Part shown: piece by piece, positions 32,399-45,390 of the stretch
Position numbering within the stretch: position 1 is the first letter of the stretch
Layout: every line of letters starts with the position of its first letter
From: Pseudopithomyces maydicus
Lineage: Eukaryota; Ascomycota; Dothideomycetes; Pleosporales; Didymosphaeriaceae
Assembly (NCBI GenBank): GCA_026873275.1
Contig: JANTUC010000001.1
Coordinates: forward strand, 1,054,001 to 1,118,000
Direction: 5' to 3'
DNA: 64,000 nt
Program-made: the position numbers and the translations under genes
Notes under the pieces: generated by a model
What the model was told of the DNA's origin: nothing
The model's database searches: none
What the model saw: the letters and a program-made list of their open reading frames with translations, nothing else

Positions 32399-34954
32399 AT
32401 GCCGAAGATCCTCAGCCACACTCCGCGCTGGCTGCAGCGACCCATGCCTGGCTACGAGTTGTTTGCGCCAAAGCCCTCCGCAAAAGAGAACGCTCCGGGC
32501 CTGCGAAAGACTATTGCGACTCGACACACGGAGATATTCGTCGCAGTAGGGCACGAGATACGATGGGCCGACCTAGCACAAATCCAGGACAGCGACGAAT
32601 CTCCCGGTTTCCGTACCTTCAAGATTTCGATCCCGCTGCCAATCGAGCGCCTTACCATGTCTCCGACTGGTGAATACCTGGCTGTTTCGACATCCCATAC
32701 CGTACACATCGTCGTTCTTCCCGATGTTTCGTTACTATCGACCACCGATTCCACTCCCATCAAACCGAAAACCTTCCAAGTTGGCCCCACAACCCATGTG
32801 CTAGAAGAATCGTCCATAGCTTCTGTGCTGTGGCATCCACTAGGTTATCACGGACAATGCTTGGTCACAATCACGCATGCAGGTGTGGTCCGGTTGTGGG
32901 AAACCAACCGCGCAGACCGTTCATCCTTCTGTGATGCAACGCTTTCGATTGATATGCAGAAGCTTGCCAATGCGAAGAACGACCAGGAGGATCTTGGTGC
33001 GTCGCGCCTCGGGGTCAACAAAGGCTTTTCGCCCGACTATGCCGATCTTGAAGTGGCTTCCGCATGTTTTGGTGATTTTCCAGACCAGGAAGGCGTGCAC
33101 GGTTGGGCGCCCATGACGCTGTGGATTGCCACTGTGTCTGGAGATGTTTATGCCTTGTGTCCTCTGCTGCCCAGAAAATGGCAATTAATTGAGTCTACCG
33201 GGGCAGCCACCTTCAAGCAGACACTTATCTCCAGCATCAATGTCAACCACGCGGACGTCACCGAGAACGAAGATGCACCGATAGAGGAAATGACTCTTGC
33301 AGACAAGCAAATCAAGTGGTTGAGTGATATAATCTATCAGGAACCATTGGTAGAGCATCTTTCTCCTGAGGATACCATCACCATTTTCGACCGGCCCACC
33401 AGCGTCTCCGCCGTACCCTTGCTACAAGGACCATTCTCAGTTTTGCCCCAAGTGGAAGAAGATTTTGAGCTTAGTGACATGATTGTATTTTCGCTCAAGA
33501 CGTTCTCAGAAGGAAGCGATGAGGAGATTGCAGAAGGACTGCCCGGAGCTGTGCTATGCTTACTCACGGACACATGTGAGGTGCATGTTTGTCTCGATCT
33601 GGAGGGCATTGTAGGGCGATGGTTACCTTCGTCTGAGGTCTGTAAAACGCTTGCCCACAAGTTTATATACTGACTTGAGTAGGACGGGTACGTGCCCGAG
33701 CCGACCGAACATGTTCTGACAGTAGTCGAGACCATAACGTTAGCTGGCGATGGTGTATCCTCTCCCTTCCAAAGCATCACCCCGGATTCACGCACCGACT
33801 TTTCCTTCTTCGTTTCCCACGCAAGCGGCGTCTTTTACATCTCCTTGGAGCCTTGGGTCCGAAAGCTAGAAAACGAGTTATATGATCCGCAGAGTGGCGG
33901 TGCCGAATTTCGTCTACAACGTCTATTAGATTCGGCCAACACTGTTGTAGAGAGATGCATCCGTCGCAACGTAAGGGATACGAAGAAGGATGTGACTTCG
34001 TGTGTTGTTGTTGAGAATACGGAGACTGGCTACTTGGTTCTGACCGCGTTTGACAACGAGCCGCAGGCTGTCATTCTTGACGCTCCTGAACAGGGTTTGC
34101 CTACAGACGAAGAAGTCGAAGAGCTCGTGGCACGAGTAAACCCGGTCAGCGAGAGGCGCGAACCGTGGCAGCCGCCCAAGGAATTCTGGGAAGAGCTCGA
34201 TCTCCACAAAGCGCTTCAAAGTGTTCGGCGTTCCAAGGCATCGTGGGACGATGAGATAAAGCTGTCCCCTGCCAACTTGGAAATCTTGATGACGGCGCAC
34301 CGCCTGCTGGCAGAACACACGGAGAAGCTTCAGACTCAGGTTTCCGATTTGTTTAACCGATGCCAACGTCTACAGGATGAGTATCGTGACCAGATTACCC
34401 GAGCGAAGCAGACTGTGGGGCAAGTTGACGCGGTTACCGGCCAGGACGATGCACGGAATGGTTCTGATCTCTACGGCAGTAGGAAAATGGACGATCGACT
34501 TCACAAGATCCAAGAGAAGCAAAAGGCGCAGGCAGAGCGATTCCTTGCCCTGCGTCAGAAAATGGCCTCGATCAACACCACCCAGCTCAGTGACAAGGAA
34601 ACACAGTTTGTCGAAGAGCTCCAAACTATGGAAGGTAGCCTGGACAAGGAGCAGCGTAGGCTCACTGACGATATGGACGGAAGCGAAGTCCCAGTATGGG
34701 AGCGCATGGACCAAGTCAAGGACAAGAAGAACACATTGTCCAAGGAGGTTGAAGAAGGAGCAGCCAAAGCAGCGAGTGAACAGCGATCGACGCCAGCCAT
34801 GAAGGTCCCATCGCATTCTCGCAAATACGAACACGAGCAGATCGAAGCGATGCTGCAACATCAAACGGACCTCCTGGAGGCGACGATAACTCGATTGCAC
34901 AATCTGGGTGTCACGCTCCCCCGATGCCCTCAGAGGGTAGCACTTGAGCCTTAG
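32399..34954 (+). CDS. Nucleoporin of the Nup82/Nup88 family
   Basis: Exon 1 32399-33637, exon 2 33683-34954, 45-bp intron; 836 residues, the usual length for fungal Nup82. The N-terminal two-thirds has beta-propeller-like repeats (TMSPTGEYLAVSTSHTVHIV, SVLWHPLGYHGQCLVTITHAGVVRLWE, LWIATVSGDVYALCPL). The last third, from about residue 560, is charged and helical with heptad-like runs (SDLFNRCQRLQDEYRDQITRAKQ, DRLHKIQEKQKAQAERFLALRQKM), as expected for the coiled coil that holds the cytoplasmic filament complex with Nup159 and Nsp1. It should therefore sit on the cytoplasmic face of the pore and serve mRNA export. Assignment rests on architecture and overall resemblance rather than one diagnostic motif. 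Confidence 0.82.
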
Positions 34955-36413
34955 ATGTGGAGTTGGGTGTACGAGGAGAGACTTAGAGTTGGGATAAGGC
35001 TAAGCATTTTGGTGCCCGTAGTGTGGGAAAGGGACAAGCATTGGGTCGTACGATATTTTCCTGCATACTTGAGACCAAGCCTTCTGGCGTAGAAGCGCAA
35101 GGTCAGCGAATACAATTTTTTTCTCACGAACCTGTCGAGCTCGTGGCGCTTCTGCAGGATGACTGTGGTGTCCCAACGTGCATGCACCTCATGGCATGGC
35201 CAACATTGACACGGCGGTCCCTTTGCGCCGAGCATAAACGGCGAATTGCAGAGAGGCGTCGCAGAATAACGCAAAGGGTCGCAAAGTTCATGTGGGCACG
35301 ACATGCAGGCGAGGCGAATTGGGACAGGCTGATGAGAGACGGGAGTCGAGAACGTGCGGCTTGCTGCCAGGGGCACGGAAACAAGCTTCCAATGAGATGC
35401 GTTGGTGCAAACAAGCTCCCAATCACGCGCGATGCAGAAGCGACCGCAAATAGCACCCGCTGCTCGCTTCATGCACATATATTGATATCGCGAACGCAAT
35501 CGGTGCCCAGCCCTGGAGAAGGCGAACGGCATTGCATGTACGAGGTGTACGTATCTATGTATGTATCTACGTATGCACCTGTGTAGAGGGCTGACGCTGG
35601 CAGCTGCGGTAGCACAGTTGCAAGTGGGAACTTGGAACTGTCTGGGGCGGGATGGGATGCATGTCGGCTGGCAGTGCATGTGGCCGTGGTAAGTACTCCA
35701 CCTGGGTGGCGACATTCACCGCAACGTACTTGCTGTGCCGTTCTCTGTCTGTCCATCACACTACCATCACATCACCTCCGCGGCTATCTCTCGCCGCCTT
35801 CCTCTTCAACATCCCGATGGACATCTGGTGCCTTTGACTTCTGCGTGTTCGCGGCGCAGGCTGGCGCTTAAACGCCCAGTCTCAGGCTCTGCGTGCCACT
35901 ACCGAGGCCTGCACCGCTCATCACACCAACAGCGCCCCGGCGATCCCGTTCCGCCCGCTCGTTGGCCGCGCTCCCTCGCCATCCCTGTGGGGCTAATAAC
36001 CTTCTCTCGATGCTATTGGCATCGCCGCGCTGACATGCTGCGTGTTCGAGGGCGGAGCCAAGCAGCCGGGAGCATCTTGGGTCCAAATGGATAGGCTTGG
36101 GGAGGGAAGCACCTGGGAGGCGTTCGACTGGACTGGATGCTTTGTACGAGGCACCGTCTTAAGTGCTGGTGCGCCCCGCCACCCGTGCGCTTGTGCCTTT
36201 GCTTCTCTGCGGAACCCTCAGCTTGCGATATCCCAAAGACCACCACACGCTTCCATGTGTGTCTAGTCACGACGTGCCCCGGACGACACCATTGCCCTGC
36301 TACACCCTACACTGCCCCTCCGTGTGCACAATCCATCCGTCAGGACAGAAAGAGCTGTAGTCGTCTGTTTGGAGCAAAGCCTGCGTGCCATCCCCCGGCA
36401 ACACTAATTCGCC
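34955..36413. other. Intergenic, GC-rich
   Basis: Many overlapping frames without recognisable domains. CGTA/TGTATGTATC simple sequence near 35549-35575. The last 150 bases are the likely leader of the BIM1-like gene. Confidence 0.5.
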
Positions 36414-37327
36414 ATGTTTCGTTTCGCCGTTTCGCTCGTCGCATGCGCTTCGCTCGCTGCCGCCCACACCGTCATCGTCTACCCCGGCTGGAGAGGAAAC
36501 AACATCCACACCAACGGCACCGTCTCCACCACCGACTCGAGCATCAAGCCCGGCAGCATAGGTATCAACTACGAGGGCAACGACACTTATGGCTTCCCCT
36601 ACGGCATGCAGTGGATGTATCCATGTACGTTCTGTCTTGTTCTGTCCTTTCCCTACCCGTCCAGCACAACGCAGGAATCAGACCAGGATGCAACACACAT
36701 GCAGATGGATAGATAGCTAACGCACCCTGCGCAGGCGGCGGCATGCCGACATCCACCAACCGCACCAAGTGGCCCATCTCGGGCGGCGCCGTGAGCATCC
36801 AGCCCGGGTGGTTCCCCGGCCACTCCAATGCCCAGTTCTACATCAACATGGGCTACGGTAACGAGCCGCTCAACTACTCGCACGCCATGATGCCCGTCTT
36901 CTCCATCACCGGTCCCTCAAACGTGCAGTACAACGGCACATTCTGCCTTCCGCAGGTGCCTCTTCCTGCGAACTACACCCCCAAAGTGGGCGACAATGCA
37001 ACTATCCAGGTCATCGAGTTGGCGCAGCATGGTGCGTCGTTGTACAATGTAAGTTTATCTACCCTTTAAGATGGGAACAAAGGATGTCGGAGCTAACTCC
37101 CCCGCTTCCAGTGCGCAGACATCACCTTTGCCGAGAACACCGATCCGGAAATCCCCCAGGTCAACCAGACGAACTGCTTCAACTCGTCCCATCCAGAGGA
37201 CCACATCGGCTTCCAGCTCGTGTACACGACTACCTCTCCTGCACCCTTGTCCGTCCAGCTCAACCCTTATGTTGCCATGCTCGCGCCTCTGATGCTGGTT
37301 GCGGCGAGCTGGGTGACGTGGGCGTAG
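36414..37327 (+). CDS. BIM1-like (X325/LPMO-like) copper-binding GPI-anchored protein
   Basis: Three exons: 36414-36624, 36735-37048 and 37112-37327, introns 110 and 63 bp; 246 residues. A 17-residue signal peptide is followed directly by His18 (AAA-HTVIVYPGWRGNN), the N-terminal histidine that binds copper in this family. The fold then shows YPCGGMPTSTNRTKWPISGGAVSIQPGWFPGHSNAQFYINMGYG, typical of the LPMO-like BIM1 domain. The C-terminus is a hydrophobic tail (MLAPLMLVAASWVTWA) preceded by small residues, a GPI-anchor signal. Members of this group bind copper and act in copper uptake at the cell surface, or in unknown wall roles; they are not proven polysaccharide oxidases. Several N-glycosylation sequons are present. 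Confidence 0.88.
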
Positions 37328-38919
37328 AGCAGACGCTAAGAGAAAGAGAGAGAGAGAGAGAGGGGGGGTGTCTTTTAATTACCATACAAGTACATGATTG
37401 GATTTCGGTGTTTGGACGGCTGTTGTCGGTGTTAGGTGCTTGATATCCGCTGAGCCGGGCCGGCAAGGCAACTTGATTTTTTGTATTTTCGTTTTGAAAT
37501 GTGTATATTGCGATCATTACCATCTATTGTCAGGCGGAGAAGGGGGTGAATATCGAGGTGGAAGTGGGAGTGGAAATAGGTGTTGTATCGAACAACATGG
37601 CTTCGTGCCAACTTTGTGATGTGGTCTGCTGGGAGAAGTGCAGGACCGACGGAGTGGTAGGAAGATAGACATCTATCTCGCTTTAATGCACGATGTTAAA
37701 TTAATTTTGCTCATGTTGTGATGGTTAACGAAGACGGGGTGGGATACCAGCTACATAGGAAGAGGATCAGCTCATGCGGAGATGTTGCGACGGTAGTGTG
37801 TTGTATGTGGGGGGTGCCCGGTTGAGGGCATTTGCTTGGAAATATGTTAAGCATGGAATGGTTGTATCATATAGCAGAGATTTCTACGTGAAGTCCGTCT
37901 ATTTATCAACGTTTAAAAGACCTTATAAGATTGTACCGAAAACAACCATGTGTCGAATCAAATATAACGGATTCAAACAACTTCCATGTGAAAATTTGGA
38001 TAGTGTAATAGTCCGTCAAATCACATCAACACAGACAATACGTAGGATAATGGGACTTGAAGTGCTTTCTGATCTTGTTCTGGTTTGGCGGCCGGCACCT
38101 TTTGAAAGTGTATGTCTCTCAGTGACGGAAAAGAAAAGGACCACCTAGTTACTACCAGAAATTATCGAGACATCAAAGAAAGGATGAATTGGCGCCCTTA
38201 AGTGTTAAGATTGACGTATTGATACAGGTATCCTGGGGATCAGAGACCCATGTGACGCGGAAGGAGTCGGATGAAGGAGTACCACTTTAGCCGGTGTATG
38301 CTGTGCCACTTCTAGTCCCTCAGTCGCGACGAACATATTATCTTCACAATATACAATAGTGGAAAAGTCTGGCCCAGAGCAGATTCAATTATCTGTATGC
38401 CTTACCAGTCCGAATCCGTGGGTCCGGCGCACAATCTCCGGGCATGCCTGTTTACGGACGAGAAGAAATAGCCCCAGCATCTTCCTGTTACACAGAAGCT
38501 TGCGACTCTCTTTGCCACACTTGCTTCTGAGTCGCAAAAGCAACACACTGATGAGCTCACATGATTCTCGGTGCAGAATTGTATGCCTGGTAGAGGCTCG
38601 TGGGCCGAGACAGATATGCAGCTGTTTTTGCGGGCTGCCGGCGTCGCCTGACTACCATTGCGCAAAAAGAGCTGCATGAGAGTGCACCGGATCACCCCTG
38701 CTTCTACAGGCCTTGTGGTCCGACCTTATGTCCAGTGCCACTTCTAACCTTCCCTTTCAGTATTCTTGTAAGGAGAATTCAATATATAACCATCGAGACA
38801 AGCCGCATTTATACGAAGACTGTGGCAAACGATCTCCTCTCAAGCATTTACATAATTTACATTCCTGTCCTAGATACACGTTGAATCAGTAACAAGCCAA
38901 CAACAACAATAATTTGGAG
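37328..38919. other. Intergenic stretch
   Basis: 1.6 kb, AT-rich after 37450. Apart from the purine run there is no structure I can name; frames at 37774-38148 and 38359-38679 lack domain content. Confidence 0.5.
37339..37367 (+). repeat. (GA)n followed by G7
   Basis: AGAGAAAGAGAGAGAGAGAGAGAGG-type purine run just after the BIM1-like stop codon, in the 3' untranslated region. Confidence 0.8.
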
Positions 38920-39790
38920 ATGCGCTCAGCACTGTATATATCTCTAGGTGCCTTTCTAGGCGTCACGTATGCAGAGCAAGGGCATTGGCGTGCCCCAAGA
39001 AAACACGATAGTAAGCTTTAAGTACAAAGACATGTTCTAAAGAAGATGTTTGGTCCTAATGCTCCGAAGGTCGAGGCCCATGTCCCTTACTCAACTCACT
39101 TGCAAACCACGGCTTCCTACCGCGCAATGGTAAACACATCAAAGTATCAGTACTAGTGAATGCTCTGGACGATGCCCTTCATCTGAGTGACTCGGGACGG
39201 GCCTTCTTCCAAGCGCAGGGTGAAAAAGCTTTAACTATTTCCACGGGGAAGGACAATACGACGTTCAGCCTACTAGACCTCAAAACACACAACGTCATCG
39301 AGCACGATGGTTCACTGAGTCGTGCAGATGGTGCAATAAACAACGGAGATAATTGGACATTTAACGAAACCATTTTCGAGGAGACCAAAAGCTATTGGCC
39401 CAATGAGACGATATCCGTGCGAGACGGTGCAAACGCTCTGTTCCAAAGACAGAAAAGCGCAAAGTCGGTCAACCCAAGTTACGATCTGCCGTATGAGCAG
39501 CTAGTCAATGCAATCGGGCAGACAGCCATGTACCTCGGTGTCTTTGGAACTTACACCTCTGGCGATGCGAACAGAACCTGGGTGGAATACTTTTTTGGTG
39601 AGCAAGGCCCCTAAGACGTTGAGTCATATGCTAATCTCCTGACTCTTTTCCAGAGAATGAAAGGCTACCGTACGAACTTGGATGGCGCAGAAAGGTAGAC
39701 GGCGAGGCCATTTCAAAAGAAGGCATTGAGGCATTAGGAGGACTGGTAGCGGCAAACTGGCTGCAAATCAACGCGACAACACCGCAGTAG
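38920..39790 (+). CDS. Secreted heme-thiolate peroxidase (chloroperoxidase / short unspecific peroxygenase type)
   Basis: Three exons: 38920-39010, 39070-39597 and 39654-39790, introns 59 and 56 bp; 251 residues. Signal peptide at 1-18. The mature protein has the RGPCPLLNSLANHGFLPRNG motif with Cys35 as proximal heme ligand, then VIEHDGSLSR (108-115), the EHD-S motif that in chloroperoxidase binds manganese and helps catalysis, then YEQLVNAIGQTAMYLGVFG. This matches the short group of peroxidase family 2. Such enzymes use hydrogen peroxide to halogenate or oxygenate small substrates outside the cell. Five or more N-glycosylation sequons (NTT, NWT, NET, NRT, NAT) fit secretion. Intron 1 uses AAG as acceptor; other acceptors break the frame. 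Confidence 0.88.
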
Positions 39791-39877
39791 CGACCTTTGC
39801 GGGCTTAGTTCTATTCTATATGCATGATTGTCTTGCTGCGCTATTCTCTCAAGTAGGGAATTAGGTTTGATTTACAA

Positions 39878-40605
39878 TCACCACGGAACTTCCTTTCCCC
39901 GTAGTGTAGGAACCTGGCCTTTCCATTCTGTCGATCCTCTTCGGGATCATCATCCAAACCACTTACAGTCTTGATTATACCAGCTGCACTGTCATGAATC
40001 TCAACGCCTGCTTGGTCGCCACCGAGCCTCGTCTTCACATGTCCAGGGTCCAGGCAGACGACGCGATATCGACCTTTCAGCTCATACGCTTGGTGCACCG
40101 TAAGCATGTTCAGCGCAGCTTTCGAAACACTATAGGCGGTCGCTTGAGGTGGGATTGTGCCGTTTGCAAGCAACTGCAACGATCCTATGCCACTCGAGAT
40201 GTTGACGATAATGGCGTTAGGTGCGAGGAATGGAAGCGTTGCTTCAACGACTCTTGCTGGCCCAAGCGTATTGATGGTGATATTTTCGGTGAGTGCTGCG
40301 GCGGTCATGGACGTGGCTTGTATATCTCGTTGCGCGACCACTCCAGCATTGTTCAAGAGATGAGTAATTTTATCGTCATGTGGGAGGGCAGCTGGAAGTG
40401 TGGTACCGAGCGCGGAAACGGATTCAGCGGACGAGATATCGCACGTGATGATGCGAACATTACTGCGTTCATCCCCTAGCTGTTGTAGTTCAGGAGAAAG
40501 AGTGCGAACGGTAGCAATAACTATGGTTGAAGCATCCAAAGAGAGTTGGCGGACGAGCTCGAGCCCGATTCCTCGGGCCGCGCCAGTGATGAGATAGGTA
40601 GGCAT
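39878..40605 (-). CDS. Short-chain dehydrogenase/reductase, C-terminus shifted by one base
   Basis: Single exon from ATG 40605. Rossmann motifs: YLITGAARGIG (cofactor), CDISS, LLNNAGV, NISSGIGS with the catalytic serine, and YSVSK with Tyr and Lys. The raw frame runs on to 39841, ending in an odd KFRGDCKSN tail. Adding one base to the run at 39897-39900 instead gives GGKEVPW followed by a stop at 39880-39878, the usual ending of this SDR group, and a 242-residue protein. I therefore annotate the shorter end. Substrate unknown; it is tail-to-tail with the peroxidase gene. Confidence 0.88.
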
Positions 40606-42337
40606 CGGATAAACTCGCCTATAATGATAGTATTCTTTGGGATGATTGATCGACTTTCAGAGCATTGAATGATAAGTGCCACTGACACTATCCATGATCC
40701 GCCGCATTTTTAAAGTGCGGGCTTGACAGCCCAAACCCCACTGTCGTGACTCGATCAAGGCTACGCACGGTCTTTCTCACCTTTTGGTATCCACAAAACA
40801 CCCATTGACGTTAATTCCGACCTATAACAGGGCAAATGTGCTCAGTCAAAAACCCCGCGGACTCCATTGACTTCGGTTTGACAGAAACAGAGCGAGGCTG
40901 CGAGTCTTAAAGTTGCATTTGTAATTGCTGATAACAATGCTGTTAAGCCCGCGGAGCATCACATCTTCGGAATAAGCGGGCTTTACAGCATCGGAGTAAC
41001 ATTCCATACGCGATCCTGCCAATGAACGGTATGTTTCGAAGGAATGATTCTTGCACACCCTACAATAATGTGAAAGGGGTCAACGAGTGCAACACGTAAA
41101 GTGTTACGGCTGTCCGGATAATGCGAATCGCTCTTGTTGCCCTGCATTTCTACCAGTGTAATGTCCGTACAAATGTTCACTAAAACCTTCACTTTTCCTA
41201 TTCAAGGTTTCTAGAGATTAGGCGACCAAAATGTGGCGGTTCAATAATGTGAACCAAGCCGAGCTTTACGACATGGACACGCCACCAGTGGCGTTGCTGA
41301 TGACTCGAGTTCATCCTGTGCACTCGCTAACCCACGAAACACCATTTTTTGACAGGACATATGATTTCTTGGTTTTCCACCTTCAAAGAATCATTCAGGT
41401 TGATTATATGAACAGTTGTTCAAGAGAAATCTCACTCGCACAGGGGTGGGCGATCATCATATCTACATATTGGATTATTACGCGTCAATTGTTTTTTATC
41501 TAAATACCTACAGGCTGCTCCCTGCATTCAACGTGTGTACGGTTGCGTCGCTTTGAAAAGCCCGACTGCCGTGCGCAAAGCCGCGAGTGATGGATGCCTT
41601 GCCGATACTGGGCTGACTCCTTGTTGCCGAGTCGGCAGCTTCCTCTTACAACAGGATAGCACACCTGGGCATGCAAACCTTCGGCTTTGTTGCTCCCTTC
41701 GACCCCTGACTACTTCGATGGTGCATGTGAGGAACCGTTGGGGTTGCAAGTGCCGTACCAAGGTAAGTATGTTTGACTTGCATGTCGATCATTTACCATG
41801 TTTGCTTCAATCTTGCCTGAATTCTCCGACCTCACCACAACTACCACCGCCTTCGCCAGGCATGTGACATCGGTTGTTCTGCCAACCGAATACTGCGGCA
41901 GCTATGGAACGTCACCGAAACTACAAGGAGACCGTCTTCCTCATTTTGCCGTTAGAGCTGCGCCGTCTGAGAATCCGGTCTAACACAAAGTTTAATCTAA
42001 GCCTAGCGACCGCTGTGAAGCGACGGCTGTACCCACACTCGCGTGGAGTCGCTCAGGAGTGACCAATGGACATGATCTGCACCAAGGGCTCAAGTTCCAT
42101 ATTTCTTCCCTGTGTCGGAAGGGCGCGCTATCGAAACCTTAGGCCTTAGTGCAGTCCATCATTAAGCGATGACGGGACTTGAAAGGTCAAAAGCAGGGAC
42201 CGTATTTCATCCACTCTCCGACTATTCGAATCCGGCTATATAGTCAAATTATAGGCTGAGGGGCATATATACAAATAGAACTGGCGCCCTCTCCCCTGCA
42301 CCGATCAGTTGGGGTGATCCGACGCACGTAAACTACC
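40606..42337. other. Intergenic stretch
   Basis: 1.7 kb with short frames only (for example 41231-41503 and 41535-41867 on plus). No family recognised. It contains upstream regions of both the SDR (minus) and the CFEM receptor (plus). Confidence 0.5.
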
Positions 42338-43826
42338 ATGAGGCTCTCGTGCGTGTTTCTCTCAATATGGTTGTTCGGGCTGTCCTGGATGGCACTGGCT
42401 CAGTCTCTCCCCGCATGCGCTGTAAGTAGATCATCGATAAAAAGGTATAATAACTCTGCTAACTCCCTTAGCAACCATGTCTTCTCGCGGCCTTCGAAAC
42501 CAACACCTGTAGCCCAATCGATACCAAATGTGTTTGCACAAACGAAGAGTTCCAGGGTGCTGTTACGAAATGTGTCATGACCAGTTGTACGATCCCGGAT
42601 CAATTAGGTATGCGAGGGCTCCGGATAAGAACTCAAGGAACAATAATTGACGGATTTCAGCAACGAAGAACTACAGCTTGACCAGCTGCGGTGCTCCGGT
42701 TGAGAATCGCGGACCCCAATACGCGGTTCTTTCCAACGTTCTGTTCTCAGTTGCCGCTGGCTTTGTTGTCACTCGATTCGGGTTCAAATTGTTCGTCGCT
42801 AGATCGGAGTTCGGACTCGACGACTGGACTGTACTCGCTACGACAATCATCTCATCAGCCAGCGCCGTCGTAACGATACAGGGAACCGTCAAGCATGGAT
42901 TGGGACAACATATCTGGGCACTGGAACCCCGGGAAATCACCATGATGTTGAAGAATTTCTATGTCATGGCAATTCTCTACTTTACAGAAGTCGCCCTACT
43001 GAAGCTTTGCTTGATCTTCTTCTACATTAGGGTGTTTCCTAGTAAGGATGTTCAACGCTTGCTATGGGGCACTGTTGCCTTCGTGGTAGTATGGGGCTTT
43101 ACCTTTGTTTTCGCTGGAGTCCTTCAATGCCAGCCCATCCACTTCTTTTGGGAGCACTGGGATGGACTCCACGAAGGCCATTGCGTAGACATCAACGCCA
43201 TTACGAACACCCACGCCGCTCTCAGCATCATACTTGACTTCTGGATTCTTGGAATACCACTGTTCCAATTGAAAGGCCTGCAAATGCACTGGAAAAGGAA
43301 AGCCAGTGTCGCTCTGATGTTCTGCGTGGGAACATTCGTCACCGTGGTTAGCATTTTGCGATTGCGTGCTCTTATTAGCTTCTCGGTTTCCTCTGACGCG
43401 AGTTGGGAATTTTACGATGTTTCAGTATGGAGCACGATTGAGATCTGCGTTGGCATCATGTGGTAAGCACCTTGTTGGATTCACACATGATTCTTTTGCT
43501 GATATTCGTCTAGCGCATGCCTTCCAACTATACGACAGCTGCTTGTTAAGCTTTTCCCCATCATCAATGGATCGTCTTATCGCAGCCGACAGCAGAAATA
43601 CTACAACTACGCTGAAAGCAGAGAGCTTCACAAGATAGGACGAAGTGAAACTTCACACGACGTTCGTGTTGCGACATCGGGGTCATCACTTAATACTGGG
43701 AACGTATCTCCAGATATTAAAGTAGAAGATGGCATCATGGTCGAAACATCATATACGATAAAGCACACCGGGCAGGATACGGACGAGGTCAGCTTGGTCT
43801 CACATAAAGCGCCGACAGGACCTTGA
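42338..43826 (+). CDS. CFEM-domain seven-helix receptor (PTH11-type)
   Basis: Four exons: 42338-42421, 42472-42607, 42661-43462 and 43514-43826, introns of 50, 53 and 51 bp; 444 residues. Signal peptide at 1-21, then an extracellular CFEM domain with eight cysteines (LPACAQPCLLAAF, NTCSPIDTKCVCTNEEF, VTKCVMTSC, LTSC). A seven-helix rhodopsin-type domain follows (LDDWTVLATTI, LLKLCLIFFYIRVF, LQCQPIHFFWEHW, SIILDFWILGIPL, EICVGIMCACLP). The cytoplasmic tail of about 90 residues is Ser-rich. The PTH11 group are plasma-membrane receptors sensing surface or host cues in plant-associated fungi; this one has the complete architecture. Second member of the superfamily in the window, the other lacking CFEM. 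Confidence 0.92.
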
Positions 43827-43968
43827 TATGTAGCTTGTGCTGTCGATATCACCGTTATACTATAATATGATACCCCCTTTTCTTTTACATGCCAGCCGTT
43901 CAAGTTTTCACTGAGGCTTTCATCTTGAATAATTTGCTCAGTGCACAAATCTTTCTTGAGCACCCGCT

Positions 43969-44512
43969 TTACAACTTGGCACGGATTCTGTCGAACTCGC
44001 GCATGTCTGGAAAGTCGTGATACTTGCAAGTGTCGCTCACTCCAGGGATATCCTCTACGAACATCATCTTGCTCTTGCGCCACTGTTCAAAGTCGATTTT
44101 CCAATCCCATGCCTCGTCAAAAAGACCAACATTGACAACGGCGACGCCTGGTACACGGAATGAGCGCGTCAAAATGGGGGAACCGCAATTAGAGCAGAAC
44201 CACCGGTTCACTACTCCGCCTGTTTTGGTATCAGAATCATCGTGCTGTCTCAATAGTTCTTCGCCGCTGGTGAACTTGAATCGCTACTAGGAGTTAGCTA
44301 GGGAAGTCCGCCATTGCCACATTACGCACAATGCGAGGCTGTTGTCATACCTTATCCGGAAACCAAGCTTTTACAGTATATGTGGAGCCATTGTTGCGAC
44401 GGCAATTGGTGCAATGACAGACTGCGCAATTGATATCCGGGCCCTTTGCCTCAAAGACCACCTTTCTACACAGGCATGAGCCTGTTCGAACTTGATCGGA
44501 TGACACGGACAT
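43969..44512 (-). CDS. GFA/CENP-V zinc-binding domain protein
   Basis: Exon 1 44512-44351, exon 2 44283-43969, 67-bp intron; 158 residues. Zinc ligands: GSCLC near residue 12, CAVCHCTNCRR near 45, and WFCSNCGSPI in exon 2. These are the two zinc sites of the glutathione-dependent formaldehyde-activating (GFA) fold. The intron ends TAGTAG; using the first TAG would place a stop in frame, so the second is the working acceptor. Most fungal paralogues have no proven substrate; a thiol-adduct lyase or reductase role is only inferred. Confidence 0.88.
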
Positions 44513-45390
44513 CTTTATAGTGTGCTTTGCTACGACTGCGAAGTTCCTCTATAGAAGGTTATGCGTAATTCCACAGAATGATGACGCCATTGGCCAATGC
44601 TTGTGAGACTACTATTCGCCACCCACTTGCCACCATGCCCTCCCCTCTTGACTACCATAGCAAGTGGAATGTCGGATGGTGTGCTATTTGAAGAGATATT
44701 CTGAGGCATATCCATATGAAACGCCCGTTTTCAATCGTCACAAGAGGGGTTGACAGCTTTTTCTCCACCACATGCATATATGCATTTTCATCCAGTCAGC
44801 TACTCTGCTGCCGCTTTCTCTGAACACAAAACAAAACATCCATATGAAATGAAATGCCTTTGACTTTATCTGACGCATGATCATAGGTATATTGACTCCT
44901 CGGAAAAGCGCGATACGATCGCTGCTTGAAGGCCTCCGGATGCAACACCTGAACGACCGCTAGTAGTCATGAAAATCATTTCCTGATCTATCAATGTTTG
45001 AATAAATCCTTGAAATAACTATATCTCACTGCACGTGAATATCCCGTACCTTTCGCCTTTCTCCGTCTAGGCGACTACCATGTCCTGTACATATGTATGC
45101 TTGAGCACTGTGCTAGCCCTGGGAAAGCTTGTCAATTCTTAGATTTTAAGATGTGCCTAGCAGACACAGAGGCGTGAGGATGCACACGTGTCTATGGTCT
45201 CTGAACTAAGTCCAAAAATGACACAACGGAACTAATTTACTGTGGACTTTCGTGAACATTGAAGGCAGTCTTTGAATAATTTTCACATTTCACCCAACCA
45301 CCGTGGAACATTGTAATTTTTCCCAGAACGACAGCTACCGTCGACCATTTGATTGGGAACATGGCACGGAATGTTTACATGCTCAACCCC
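44513..45390. other. Intergenic stretch with a degenerate dispersed repeat
   Basis: Upstream of the GFA gene (minus) and downstream of the GPI protein (minus). No gene. Its 44735-44836 part resembles 49225-49317 (see that repeat). Confidence 0.5.
44735..44836 (+). repeat. Degenerate dispersed repeat, copy A
   Basis: Shares in the same order the blocks AAGAGGGG, CAGC, ATTTTCAT, TCAGC, ACTCTGCTGC and a following T-rich then A-rich part with copy B at 49225-49317. The direct-orientation copies are 4.5 kb apart. No terminal repeats or coding sequence are visible. Confidence 0.45.
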
